NCBI GenBank assembly: GCA_041389885.1 | Contig: JAWKRB010000031.1 | Span: 1-64,000 of the forward strand | Origin: JAWKRB01 sp041389885 | GTDB lineage: Bacteria > Myxococcota_A > Polyangia > Polyangiales > Ga0077539 | Length of the DNA: 64,000 nucleotides | Reading direction: 5' to 3' | Shown: piece after piece, positions 33,546-42,967 of the stretch | Position numbering within the stretch: position 1 is the first letter of the stretch | Layout of the letters: each line of letters begins with the position of its first letter | Made by a program: the position numbers and the translations under genes | The notes under the pieces: model-generated | What the model was told of the DNA's origin: nothing | Databases searched by the model: none | The model's input: only the letters and a program-made list of their open reading frames with translations

Positions 33546-34713
33546 GCGCTATCCCCCGCGCCGCGGGCGGCGACCATGTGCGCTGCGCGACCACCCGCAT
33601 GCGCACCCGCACCCGCGTCCCTCCGCTCTCCTCGCCGTACACCGTCCAGCCGTCGTTGTTCGCGAAGGGCGTGCCCGTCACCGCGTCGCTGACCTCGAGG
33701 CGCCAGCGCGACCAGCGCGCCCCCGCGGCGTGCCAGTCCGAGGCGCCGAGGGCCTCGCGCAGCGCGGCGGTCGCGGCGCGGTCGAGGGGCTGGAACCCCG
33801 ACGGCCGCGACACGCGGAGCGAGCGGACCTCCCCGCTGGCCTCCTGCTCCACCTCGATCTCCACGCGCAGCAGGTGGTAGCGCAGGCTCGAGGTCGTGGC
33901 GCCGTAGGTCATCCCCGAGAACGCCGCGCCGTGCCGTTGGTCGAACTCCTCGGCGATGCCGCCCTCGACGCCGGGCACGTCGCGCCGCTGCCCGGGCTCG
34001 GTGTGCATCGGCGCCGCGGCCACGGCGCGGCCGATGCCGCTCACCGAGCGCACCAGGTCGAGCTCCTCGACGGCGCGGCGCGCGACCGCCGGGTCGGCGC
34101 GTCCCGAGCCCGCGGGTCGGTCGTCGCGCCGCGTCGCCTCCAGCCCCTCGCGCGTCGGGCCCATGGCGAGGGCGCGCAGGCACTCGGGCGTGGTGCAGGG
34201 GCCTCGCGCGCCGCCGAAGATGTCGCGAGACCCGCGGGTGGTCGCCGCGGCGGGGGGAATGACCCACCCCTCCGACGCGCCGCGCAGCGTCGCGTCTCCC
34301 GAGGCCCGGAGGATGTTCGCCGCGCTGAGCGAGGGGGGGTGCGTTGGCGGCGCGGGGAGCGCAGGCCCTTGCGGCGCAACGGGTTGTGGGGTCGGCGGCG
34401 CGGTCGTGGGCTCGGCGCTGGGGGCGGCGGCGCGGGGTGACGGGGCGCTCGCCCTGTCCCTCGCGGGCGCGACGCGCGCGGCCGCCTGCGGCGGTGCTGG
34501 GGGCGTCGGGGTGAGCTCCGGGGGCGCGACGGGGGGGGGAGGGGGCTCGGGCGGCGCCTCGACGGTGAGCTCCACCGGCTGCACCTGCGCCAGCCTCGGC
34601 GGGGGCGCGGGACCTCGCGGCGAGGCCAGGACCGCGACGGCCACCGCGACGACGTGCAGCGCGCCCGAGGCTGTGACGATGCGGGGCCATGTGCTGTCGT
34701 GACGCGAGGTCAT
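33523..34713 (-). CDS. TonB-like energy-transducer protein
   Basis: Protein of 396 residues: N-terminal membrane helix (GALHVVAVAVAVLA), a long Pro-rich periplasmic spacer (residues ~31-130, with PPEPPPPPVAPPEL), an unrecognised middle, and a C-terminal TonB-like fold (SLRYHLLRVEIEVEQEASGEVRSLRV, PSGFQPLDRAATAALREAL). No ExbB/ExbD or receptor is adjacent. It lies 13 bp after truB and probably shares its transcript. Its 3' end overlaps the frameshifted gene on the other strand by 23 bp. Alternatively it is an AgmX/PglI-type adventurous gliding or secretion protein with the same layout. Confidence 0.78.
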   Translation of the reverse strand: MTSRHDSTWPRIVTASGALHVVAVAVAVLASPRGPAPPPRLAQVQPVELTVEAPPEPPPPPVAPPELTPTPPAPPQAAARVAPARDRASAPSPRAAAPSAEPTTAPPTPQPVAPQGPALPAPPTHPPSLSAANILRASGDATLRGASEGWVIPPAAATTRGSRDIFGGARGPCTTPECLRALAMGPTREGLEATRRDDRPAGSGRADPAVARRAVEELDLVRSVSGIGRAVAAAPMHTEPGQRRDVPGVEGGIAEEFDQRHGAAFSGMTYGATTSSLRYHLLRVEIEVEQEASGEVRSLRVSRPSGFQPLDRAATAALREALGASDWHAAGARWSRWRLEVSDAVTGTPFANNDGWTVYGEESGGTRVRVRMRVVAQRTWSPPAARGIALRRSRRR

Positions 34714-34726
34714 ACAGGGCGGTGCT

Positions 34727-35698
34727 CTACCCCAACCCCTGGGTGCGCGCGGTGTTCCCGAGAAAGTCGGCGACGCTGGCGTCGGAGAGGTTTCGCTCGG
34801 CGCGCAGGGCGCCGCCCTCGCTGCGCGCGAGCCCGAGGGCGCGGGGCGGGAGCTCGCCCCGGTCCACGAGCGCGAGGAGTACGCCCTCGGGGGTGCCCTC
34901 GGGGGCCTCGGCGACCCGACCGCAGCGCAGCTCGCGGGCCCGCGCCAGATCGATCCGAATCGAGGGCACGCGCCCCTCGAGGGCCTCGATCGGCAGCAGC
35001 GCGGCGCGCACCGCGGCCCGCGCGTCGTCGTCGGACCTCGCGGCCCGGAGCGTCTCGCCCGGGAGGCTCCCCTCGAGGTCGAAGCAGCCCGAGCGCGTGC
35101 GGCGCAGCGCGCGCACGTGGGCGACGGTGCCCACCCGCGCCGCGAGGTCGCGGGCGAGGGCGCGCACGTAGAAGCCCTTGGAGCAGGTCATCGCGATCGA
35201 CGCGTCACCGCCCTCGTGCGCCAGCACCCGGGCGTCGCAGAGGGTGACCTCCCTCGCGGGCAGCGCGACCTCCTCGCCGCGGCGCACGCGCTCGTGGGAC
35301 GCCACGCCGCCCACCTTGATGGCGCTCACCGCGGGGGGCACCTGCAGCATCGGCCCGACCATTTCATGAAGCGCTTCACGAAGCGCCGCGGGGTCGACCT
35401 CGGCGGGGCCGGTGCGGGTGACCTCGCCGTCGGCGTCGAGGGAGTCGGTCTCGGCGCCGAATCGCAGGGTGGCCTCGTACGACTTGTCTTCGGCGGTGAT
35501 GAACGACGAGAGCTTGGTGGCCTCGCCGACGAGGAGCACGAGCACGCCGGTGGCGGCGGGGTCGAGGGTGCCCGCGTGGCCCACCTCGCGGGTGCGCAGG
35601 GCGCGTCGGGCCCAGGCGACCACGTCGTGGGACGTGCACCCCGCGGGCTTGTCGACGACGACGACGCCCGTGGGCGTGGGCTCTCTCGGGGCGCTCAT
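34727..35698 (-). CDS. truB: tRNA pseudouridine(55) synthase TruB
   Basis: Makes pseudouridine at position 55 of the tRNA T-loop. The protein has 323 residues. VVVDKPAGCTSHDVV is the N-terminal signature; catalytic Asp46 is in GHAGTLDPAATGVL; AEDKSYEATLRFGAETDS and CSKGFYVRALARDLA follow in normal order. The end contains a PUA-like remnant. truB usually lies near rbfA/infB, which are not seen here. It overlaps the upstream membrane-protein gene by ATGA and is followed 13 bp later by the TonB-like gene. Confidence 0.96.
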   Translation of the reverse strand: MSAPREPTPTGVVVVDKPAGCTSHDVVAWARRALRTREVGHAGTLDPAATGVLVLLVGEATKLSSFITAEDKSYEATLRFGAETDSLDADGEVTRTGPAEVDPAALREALHEMVGPMLQVPPAVSAIKVGGVASHERVRRGEEVALPAREVTLCDARVLAHEGGDASIAMTCSKGFYVRALARDLAARVGTVAHVRALRRTRSGCFDLEGSLPGETLRAARSDDDARAAVRAALLPIEALEGRVPSIRIDLARARELRCGRVAEAPEGTPEGVLLALVDRGELPPRALGLARSEGGALRAERNLSDASVADFLGNTARTQGLG

Positions 35699-36252
35699 CG
35701 CTCGACGGTCGCGAGCACCGGCTGCACCGAGGGGCCGAGCGCGCCGTATCGGTGCGGCGCGACGACGCGGGAGCCGCCGAGGTCGCGCACGTCGCCCTCG
35801 GTGTACCCGAGGAGCTTGAGGGTGGTGATCAGCTCGTGGGCGCTGATGCGCACCGAGCGGAGCACCGCGCCGTTCGCTCGGCGCACCGTGAGGCGCCCGA
35901 CGCCCACGTTGCGCCCGCCGAGGTCTTCGCCGCAGAGGGCCCGGAGCTCTCGCGGGGGGAGCTCGGCCAGGGTCACCCCGAGGTAGTTCTCGACGCGCCA
36001 GGCGCCGCTGGGCGCGACCTCGATGCGGGCGAAGGCCGTGAGGTAGGGCCACACGCACACGCAGAGCACCGAGGCGGTGGCGACGCTCCAGCCGAGCACC
36101 TCCCAGCGCAGGGCGGAGGCGCGTCGGTGCATCTCGTCGCGGAGGAGCGATCGGGCCATGAGGGCGGCGAGGCCCAGCGCGAGGGCGATGAGCGCGAGGG
36201 CGGCCACGTGCCAGGAGAACTGGATCCAGTGGCCGAGGGAGAGCGCGCGCAT
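35695..36252 (-). CDS. Membrane protein, unknown
   Basis: Protein of 185 residues with two N-terminal membrane helices (HVAALALIALALGLAALMARSLL and WSVATASVLCVCVWPYLTAF) followed by a periplasmic or cytoplasmic ~115-residue domain with ENYLGVTLAELPPRELRALCGEDLGG and VRISAHELITTLKLLGYTEGD. No family is recognised. The gene starts at 36252 and overlaps truB (ATGA), so it is translationally coupled to it. It diverges from lon. Confidence 0.7.
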   Translation of the reverse strand: MRALSLGHWIQFSWHVAALALIALALGLAALMARSLLRDEMHRRASALRWEVLGWSVATASVLCVCVWPYLTAFARIEVAPSGAWRVENYLGVTLAELPPRELRALCGEDLGGRNVGVGRLTVRRANGAVLRSVRISAHELITTLKLLGYTEGDVRDLGGSRVVAPHRYGALGPSVQPVLATVER

Positions 36253-36315
36253 GGGCGCAACCTAGCGGCGTTCTGTCACCGCGGCAAACGGGTTGGGGGG
36301 GCGTGTGAGACGGAT

Positions 36316-36393
36316 CATTGCGCGGTGCAATGTCCGTGACTATCTTCGCGCTTCCAACGCAGGGCCGCAGGCGTCCTGATCCATTGCGCGGTG
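36316..36393. promoter_or_regulatory. Repeated palindrome-like element upstream of lon
   Basis: CATTGC-GCGGT-GCAATG forms a perfect 6-bp inverted repeat at 36316-36332. Its left part, CATTGCGCGGTG, recurs exactly at 36382-36393, 66 bp later and 82 bp before the lon start. The spacing of about six helical turns is suitable for a paired operator. It is not the HrcA/CIRCE sequence. A regulatory role is inferred from position only. Confidence 0.45.
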
Positions 36394-36474
36394 GCGCTTC
36401 GGGCGATGTTCTTCGCGGCCGAAGGGGAACTGACCGCGCCGGGACCGTCTGCGCGCAATGCACCTGAGGTGACG

Positions 36475-38886
<2,412 letters not shown>

Positions 38887-38898
38887 CCGACGATCGAA

Positions 38899-38920
38899 GC
38901 GCCGCCCTGCGTCGCGGCGC
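38899..38920 (+). terminator. Possible hairpin after lon
   Basis: GCGCCGC (38899-38905) and GCGGCGC (38914-38920) form a perfect 7-bp GC stem around an 8-nt loop, 13 bases after the lon stop. There is no run of T, so this may only be a weak or Rho-assisted end or chance in GC-rich DNA. Confidence 0.25.
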
Positions 38921-38968
38921 GGGTCGCGGCGGGTCGCGCGCCCTTCGCCGCTCGTGTAGCGTCGAGCG

Positions 38969-40000
38969 ATGTTGTCGTTCGGCGAGGCGGTCGATCGCGT
39001 GGTGGGGGTCGCGTCGCACGCGCTGCACGGGATGCGAGGCGCGGGGCAGAACACCGTCGGCGACCTCGACCCGTACCTCGACGCGCCGCGGGAGACGCTC
39101 TTTCCCGCGCCGGTGGTGCCGCGCGACGTTCGCCGCCGCGCGCCGAAGATTCAGCTCGGCGCGCGGGTCACCGAGACGCTGCGGTGGCACAGCCAGCACG
39201 TTCCGCTGTGCCCTCACTACCGAGCGCGTCACACCGGGGAGTACTGGCTCAACCAGCGGGTGACCGCGCGGTGGATGCATCCCCGCTCGGGCAAGCGCCG
39301 GCGCGCGCTGATGTACGTGCACGGTTGGCTCGAGCCGGGACCGTGGGTCGAAGAGGCCGTGCTGCTCCCGCGGTTGCACGACGAGCTCGGGGTGGACGTG
39401 GTGCACATCCAGCTGCCGTTTCACGGCAGCCGCAACCCCCGCAGCGCGCTCTTTCACGGCGAGTTCTTCTGGAGCGCGGACCTCGTGCGCACCGTCGAGG
39501 CCGTGCGCCAGTCGCTCATCGACGCGCGCACGCTCATGGCGTGGCTGCGCGAGGTGCAGGGCTACGACGAGGTCGGCGTCACCGGGATCTCCCTGGGCGG
39601 CGGGCTCACCATGGCCCTCGCGTGCGTCGACCCGACGCCGGACTACATCGTTCCCATCATCGGTCACCTCAAGCTCGGCGAGGCCATCGAAGAGGCGCCG
39701 ATCCTCTGGCGCATGAAGTCCGACCTCGAGCGCTTCGGCATCGACCGCGAGAAGCGACAGGAGATCTTTCGACGCCTCGGCCTCGGCACCCTCGCGCCCA
39801 GGCTCGCGAAGGAGCGGCAGCTCTGGATCGCCGCCACCGACGACGTCTACATTGCCGCGCCGCTGGTGCGCGCGCAGTGGGAGGAGTGGGGGCGCCCGCC
39901 CATCGAGTGGATCCCCGGCGGGCACATGACCTTTCCCCTCGCGATCGGGCAGATCATGGCGCGGTGGCGCGCGTTCTCCGACTCGCTCGCGGCGCGCTAG
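38969..40000 (+). CDS. Alpha/beta hydrolase (ABHD18-like)
   Basis: Soluble protein of 343 residues with alpha/beta hydrolase motifs: LMYVHGWLEPGP near the oxyanion hole, the nucleophile elbow TGISLGGGL with Ser near residue 209, and GGHMTFP near the C-terminus with the probable catalytic His. The N-terminal ~110 residues include LCPHYRARHTGEYW, which fits the DUF2048/ABHD18 group better than small esterases. Substrate is unknown. It is 82 bp downstream of lon and convergent with the FHA-transglutaminase gene. Confidence 0.8.
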   Translation: MLSFGEAVDRVVGVASHALHGMRGAGQNTVGDLDPYLDAPRETLFPAPVVPRDVRRRAPKIQLGARVTETLRWHSQHVPLCPHYRARHTGEYWLNQRVTARWMHPRSGKRRRALMYVHGWLEPGPWVEEAVLLPRLHDELGVDVVHIQLPFHGSRNPRSALFHGEFFWSADLVRTVEAVRQSLIDARTLMAWLREVQGYDEVGVTGISLGGGLTMALACVDPTPDYIVPIIGHLKLGEAIEEAPILWRMKSDLERFGIDREKRQEIFRRLGLGTLAPRLAKERQLWIAATDDVYIAAPLVRAQWEEWGRPPIEWIPGGHMTFPLAIGQIMARWRAFSDSLAAR

Positions 40001-40021
40001 GCGCGACGACGCCGCCGCTCG

Positions 40022-41191
40022 TCACCGTGGTCGAGGCTCGAGCCTTCGCGGCGCGCTCGCGGTGCTCGCGGCCTGCGCGGCGGTCGAGGGCTGCGCGCCC
40101 GGCGCGACCGAGAGGATCTCCGTGCGCCCGTCGGCGTAGGCGGCCACGGCCCAGCGCTCGGGGCTGTAGTCGCCGCCGGGGACGTTGGCGTTCCAGTCGA
40201 GGTTGAGCCAAACAGGGCACTCGGTGGAGCTTCGGTACGCGACGACGCGTCGGGTGCCCGCGTAGCGCGCCCAGTCGCGCCCGTAGAAGCTCACGAGCTT
40301 GGTCGCGACGTCGGCGGCGGGCTCGCGCACGCAGGCCTCGGCGTACGCGTGTCCCCCCTGCGGTCCCTCCATGAACACCACCCGGGCCTCGCCGCCGATG
40401 GCGCGCACCATCGCGGCGAGGACGACGGCGAAATCGTCGCAGTCGCCGGCGTAGTCGTTGTCGATCGACTCCCTGGGCATGGCGACGTACTCGCGCCCGC
40501 GCGGGTCGTTGACGTAGCGCCAGCGCTGCCGCACCGACGACCAGATCGCGGCGATCTGCCCGACGTTGTAGGGCCCCCCGGAGCGCGCCGCGAGCTGCAC
40601 CGCGGTGTTGCGCACCACCGGGTCGCTCGAGTCGAAGGCGCGCCGCAGCTGCGGGACCATCGTGGTGCGCACGTAGGCCTCCTCGTCGCTGCGCGCGGTG
40701 CTGGCGGCGCGCTTCTCTTCGACCTTCGCGACGAGGCTGTCGAGGGCGCCCGTCTGCTTCGCCACCGCGGCGAGCACCAGCGCCGACGACGCCGCGAAGA
40801 CCGCCGCGAGCACCGGACCCCAGGCGCGGGCGCGGGGCGCGGCGCGGGAGGCCCCCGGCGGAGGCGGGGGAGGGGCGTCTTTCAGCAGCACCGTGCCCGA
40901 CGCGTTGGCGCGCAGAAACTCGCGCAGCGCCGGATCGCTCCACGGGAGCTGCACCCTGCCCGCGACGACGTGGTCGCCGGGGCGCACCAGCGCGCGCTGC
41001 ACCTTGCGGTCGCCGACCCAGGTGCCGTTGGCGCTCGCGAGGTCTTCGACCAGCACCTGATCGCCGCGCCAGGACAGCTTGAGGTGCCGACCGCTGACGG
41101 TCTCGTGCTCGATCACGAGGTCACAGTCCCTGCTGCGCCCGACCACGATGGGCTTCGTCGCCTTCGCCACCCGCAGACTGTAGCAGGCCAT
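40022..41191 (-). CDS. FHA - transmembrane - transglutaminase-like fusion protein
   Basis: Protein of 389 residues combining three parts. Residues ~15-75 are an FHA phosphothreonine-binding domain: VVGRSRDCDLVI, VSGRHLKL and SANGTWVGD carry the usual Arg, Ser, His and Asn. A Pro-rich linker leads to one membrane helix (VLAAVFAASSALVLAAVA, ~122-143). The C-terminal domain has the transglutaminase-like core: GDCDDFAVVLAAM with Cys251, GGHAYAEA with His near 280, and LNLDWNA with Asp near 331. All three triad residues are present, so activity as a thiol protease or amidase/transferase is possible. FHA would be cytoplasmic and the catalytic domain outside, linking Ser/Thr-kinase signalling to an envelope enzyme (inference). 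Confidence 0.88.
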   Translation of the reverse strand: MACYSLRVAKATKPIVVGRSRDCDLVIEHETVSGRHLKLSWRGDQVLVEDLASANGTWVGDRKVQRALVRPGDHVVAGRVQLPWSDPALREFLRANASGTVLLKDAPPPPPPGASRAAPRARAWGPVLAAVFAASSALVLAAVAKQTGALDSLVAKVEEKRAASTARSDEEAYVRTTMVPQLRRAFDSSDPVVRNTAVQLAARSGGPYNVGQIAAIWSSVRQRWRYVNDPRGREYVAMPRESIDNDYAGDCDDFAVVLAAMVRAIGGEARVVFMEGPQGGHAYAEACVREPAADVATKLVSFYGRDWARYAGTRRVVAYRSSTECPVWLNLDWNANVPGGDYSPERWAVAAYADGRTEILSVAPGAQPSTAAQAASTASAPRRLEPRPR

Positions 41192-41369
41192 CAGGAGCCG
41201 CGGAGCGCGGTCGACGTGTGGCGCTCAGGCCCGAAGCGCGGGCCTCTCACGGGGGCTCGGGGATCGCGGCGACCCTCGAGGCGGGTCCCGGCGATCGCTT
41301 GTCACCCGCCCGAGCTCGCGATACCCCCGGCGGGTGCGTGAAGAGTCGAGTGACGGGGCGCGAGGCGCG

Positions 41370-41708
41370 GTGAGCTTCGTCGAGGTCGAGGTCGATCCCG
41401 GCGCGGCGGACCCCGAGGGGCTGTCGCTGCGCTTCAAGCGCGTGGCCGGCGGCGAGGCCCGCGACATCACGTGGGTCTCGCACGAGTCGGAGAGCGGCCT
41501 CGACGGGCGCTGGGCCGTGTTTCACGCGGAGCGCGAGGACGGTCCGCACACGCTCGGCGCGCGGGCGACGCAGGTAGAAGACTCGAGCGACGGCGCGGTG
41601 TGGCTCGTGTCCGGCGGGCGTCAGGGGCTCGTGCTGCGGCACGACGCGAGCGGCGACGAGGAGCGGGTGCCGTACCTGGTGCTCTCGCTCCGCACGGCGA
41701 TGGGGTAG
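41370..41708 (+). CDS. Hypothetical protein
   Basis: Not recognised. About 112 residues, beta-rich and acidic: VSFVEVEVDPGAAD, LSLRFKRVAGGEARDITWV, RWAVFHAEREDGPHTLG and VWLVSGGRQGLVLRHDA, a pattern suggesting a small beta-barrel. No signal peptide. Start is uncertain: GTG at 41370 is preferred because codons upstream (to GTG 41334) are atypical. It is convergent with the lipoprotein gene at 41714, with 5 bp between the stop codons. Confidence 0.6.
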   Translation: MSFVEVEVDPGAADPEGLSLRFKRVAGGEARDITWVSHESESGLDGRWAVFHAEREDGPHTLGARATQVEDSSDGAVWLVSGGRQGLVLRHDASGDEERVPYLVLSLRTAMG

Positions 41709-41713
41709 GCGCC

Positions 41714-42271
41714 TCAGGGCGTCGGCTCGGGCCAGGCGCCGAGCTGCTCACAGCGCTCGACGAAGAGCCGCCCCTGCCGGGTGTCGTTGTCGATGTACAC
41801 CTGATTCACCGCCGAGCGCGGGAGCACCGAGCCCCCGGCGCACCGCGCGCTCTGCCCAGGCCCCAGCACGAACCTCGCGCCGACGCGGAGCTCGCAGCGG
41901 GACCACGCGTCGAGCGCGCTCCACTCGGGGCAGATGTCGTTCTGCGCGCGGTAGCTCGCGCGGGGGCCCACGGGGCGCTCCAGCGACCACCAGCGCCCGA
42001 GCTCGGTGTGCGCCCGGTCGCGCTGCCACACGCGGTAGACGGTCACCGCGCGCGTGGCCTCGAAGACCGCGCCGGTGCACAGCCTCCCTTCGCCCTCCGC
42101 GCCGAGCGCGCTCGCGAGCAGGGTGGGGTCTTCGACGCGCCGCGCGCCCTCCGGCGCCGCCGCGATGGTTCCGACGCACGCGGGTTCTGCGACCGGCGCG
42201 CGAGGTGTCACGGGCGCCGTCGCGCAGCCCAGGACCATCACCAGCGTCGCGACGAGACTCGGGGGGCGCAT
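41714..42271 (-). CDS. Small lipoprotein, unknown
   Basis: Exported lipoprotein of 185 residues; signal peptide ends at VMVLGC with Cys16 followed by a short Ala/Pro linker. The mature domain has six further Cys (EPACVG, GRLCTG, NDICPE, WSRCEL, SARCAGG, VERCEQ), probably forming disulfides, and beta-like strands RAVTVYRVWQRD and GARFVLGPG. No family is recognised. It is followed upstream by the promoter/operator region of the next gene. Confidence 0.7.
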   Translation of the reverse strand: MRPPSLVATLVMVLGCATAPVTPRAPVAEPACVGTIAAAPEGARRVEDPTLLASALGAEGEGRLCTGAVFEATRAVTVYRVWQRDRAHTELGRWWSLERPVGPRASYRAQNDICPEWSALDAWSRCELRVGARFVLGPGQSARCAGGSVLPRSAVNQVYIDNDTRQGRLFVERCEQLGAWPEPTP

Positions 42272-42383
42272 CGCGCGGCATGGAGCCCTGGCAGGGCCCC
42301 TCGGGTCAAGGTCGGGCGCGTCGGCCCGCGTTCGTATGACGCATCGCGTTCGCCCTGAATCGTCAACAGACCCTGGAGAAAAT

Positions 42384-42423
42384 GTGATCTGAGACCCTTG
42401 ACAACGCGGTGCGTCAAGATCAC
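42384..42423. promoter_or_regulatory. Nested inverted repeat around a TTGACA box
   Basis: GTGATCT (42384-42390) pairs with AGATCAC (42417-42423), and inside it CTTGAC (42397-42402) pairs with GTCAAG (42413-42418). TTGACA lies at 42398-42403. A weak -10 such as ACCTAT at 42422-42427 would give an 18-bp spacer and a start about 25 nt before ATG 42459. The hexamer GACGCA/TGCGTC also recurs at 42338, 42410 and 42428. This looks like an operator embedded in the promoter of the next gene, possibly autoregulatory. Confidence 0.5.
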
Positions 42424-42458
42424 CTATGACGCACCACGACAACGCGTGGGAGGACACG

Positions 42459-42962
42459 ATGCAGAACACAGAGCAGACGAACGTGAGCGGTCAGGGCATG
42501 TCGGCGGCGCGCCGCCGCGCGAGCGAGGTGCTCGTCCACGCGAGGGACGTGCTGGGCGTCTGGTCGACGACGCTCAAGGGCGCGACCGAGGTGGACCTGC
42601 GGGGGATGGTTCGGGCGATCCCCGACCAGGCCGAGGTTCAGCTCGACGCGCTCCTCGCGCGGGTCGGCCTGGCGCGCCTCGCCCGCATCGAGGCCGAGCG
42701 CGCCGCGAAGACCACGAGCGAGCCGATGGTGATGGACATCGCGGACGAGCTCGGCGCGCCGGAGCCCGTCGCGGTGAGCGCCCCCGAGCCCGTCGCGGAG
42801 AGCGCGCCGGAGACGGAGTCCGCCGAGGTCGTCGAGGTGCGCGCGTCGAACACGGAGTCCGAGCCCGTCGAGGTCGTCGAGCCCTCAGCGCCCGCGGGCG
42901 CGTCCGCCTCGGGGACGGGCGCCGAGAGGCCCTCGAAGAAGGGCGCGCGACGTCGGCGCTGA
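42459..42962 (+). CDS. Acidic Ala/Glu/Val-rich protein, unknown
   Basis: Protein of 167 residues. The N-terminal ~80 residues are helical (AARRRASEVLVHARDVLGVW, QAEVQLDALLARVGLARLARIEAERAAK) and could be a phasin- or histone-like helical domain. The C-terminal half is Glu/Pro/Val/Ser/Ala low complexity with repeats of (A/S)xEPV, ending in a basic SKKGARRRR tail. ATG 42459 was chosen because GGGAGG lies five bases upstream; an earlier ATG at 42426 has no ribosome-binding site and would fall inside the promoter. It is convergent with the tandem AAA+ gene, with 5 bp between the stops. Confidence 0.72.
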   Translation: MQNTEQTNVSGQGMSAARRRASEVLVHARDVLGVWSTTLKGATEVDLRGMVRAIPDQAEVQLDALLARVGLARLARIEAERAAKTTSEPMVMDIADELGAPEPVAVSAPEPVAESAPETESAEVVEVRASNTESEPVEVVEPSAPAGASASGTGAERPSKKGARRRR

Positions 42963-42967
42963 CGCGC

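Noticed and set aside
36253..36474. Possible CIRCE heat-shock operator before lon
   Set aside because: No TTAGCACTC/GAGTGCTAA pattern is present; only the CATTGCGCGGTG element is seen.
42398..42430. TTGACA with TATGAC as a standard promoter
   Set aside because: The spacer would be 21 bp. A start at ACCTAT is weak but better placed; kept only as part of the operator entry.
42426..42458. ATG at 42426 as start of the acidic protein
   Set aside because: No ribosome-binding site and it lies within the likely promoter; ATG 42459 has GGGAGG at good spacing.
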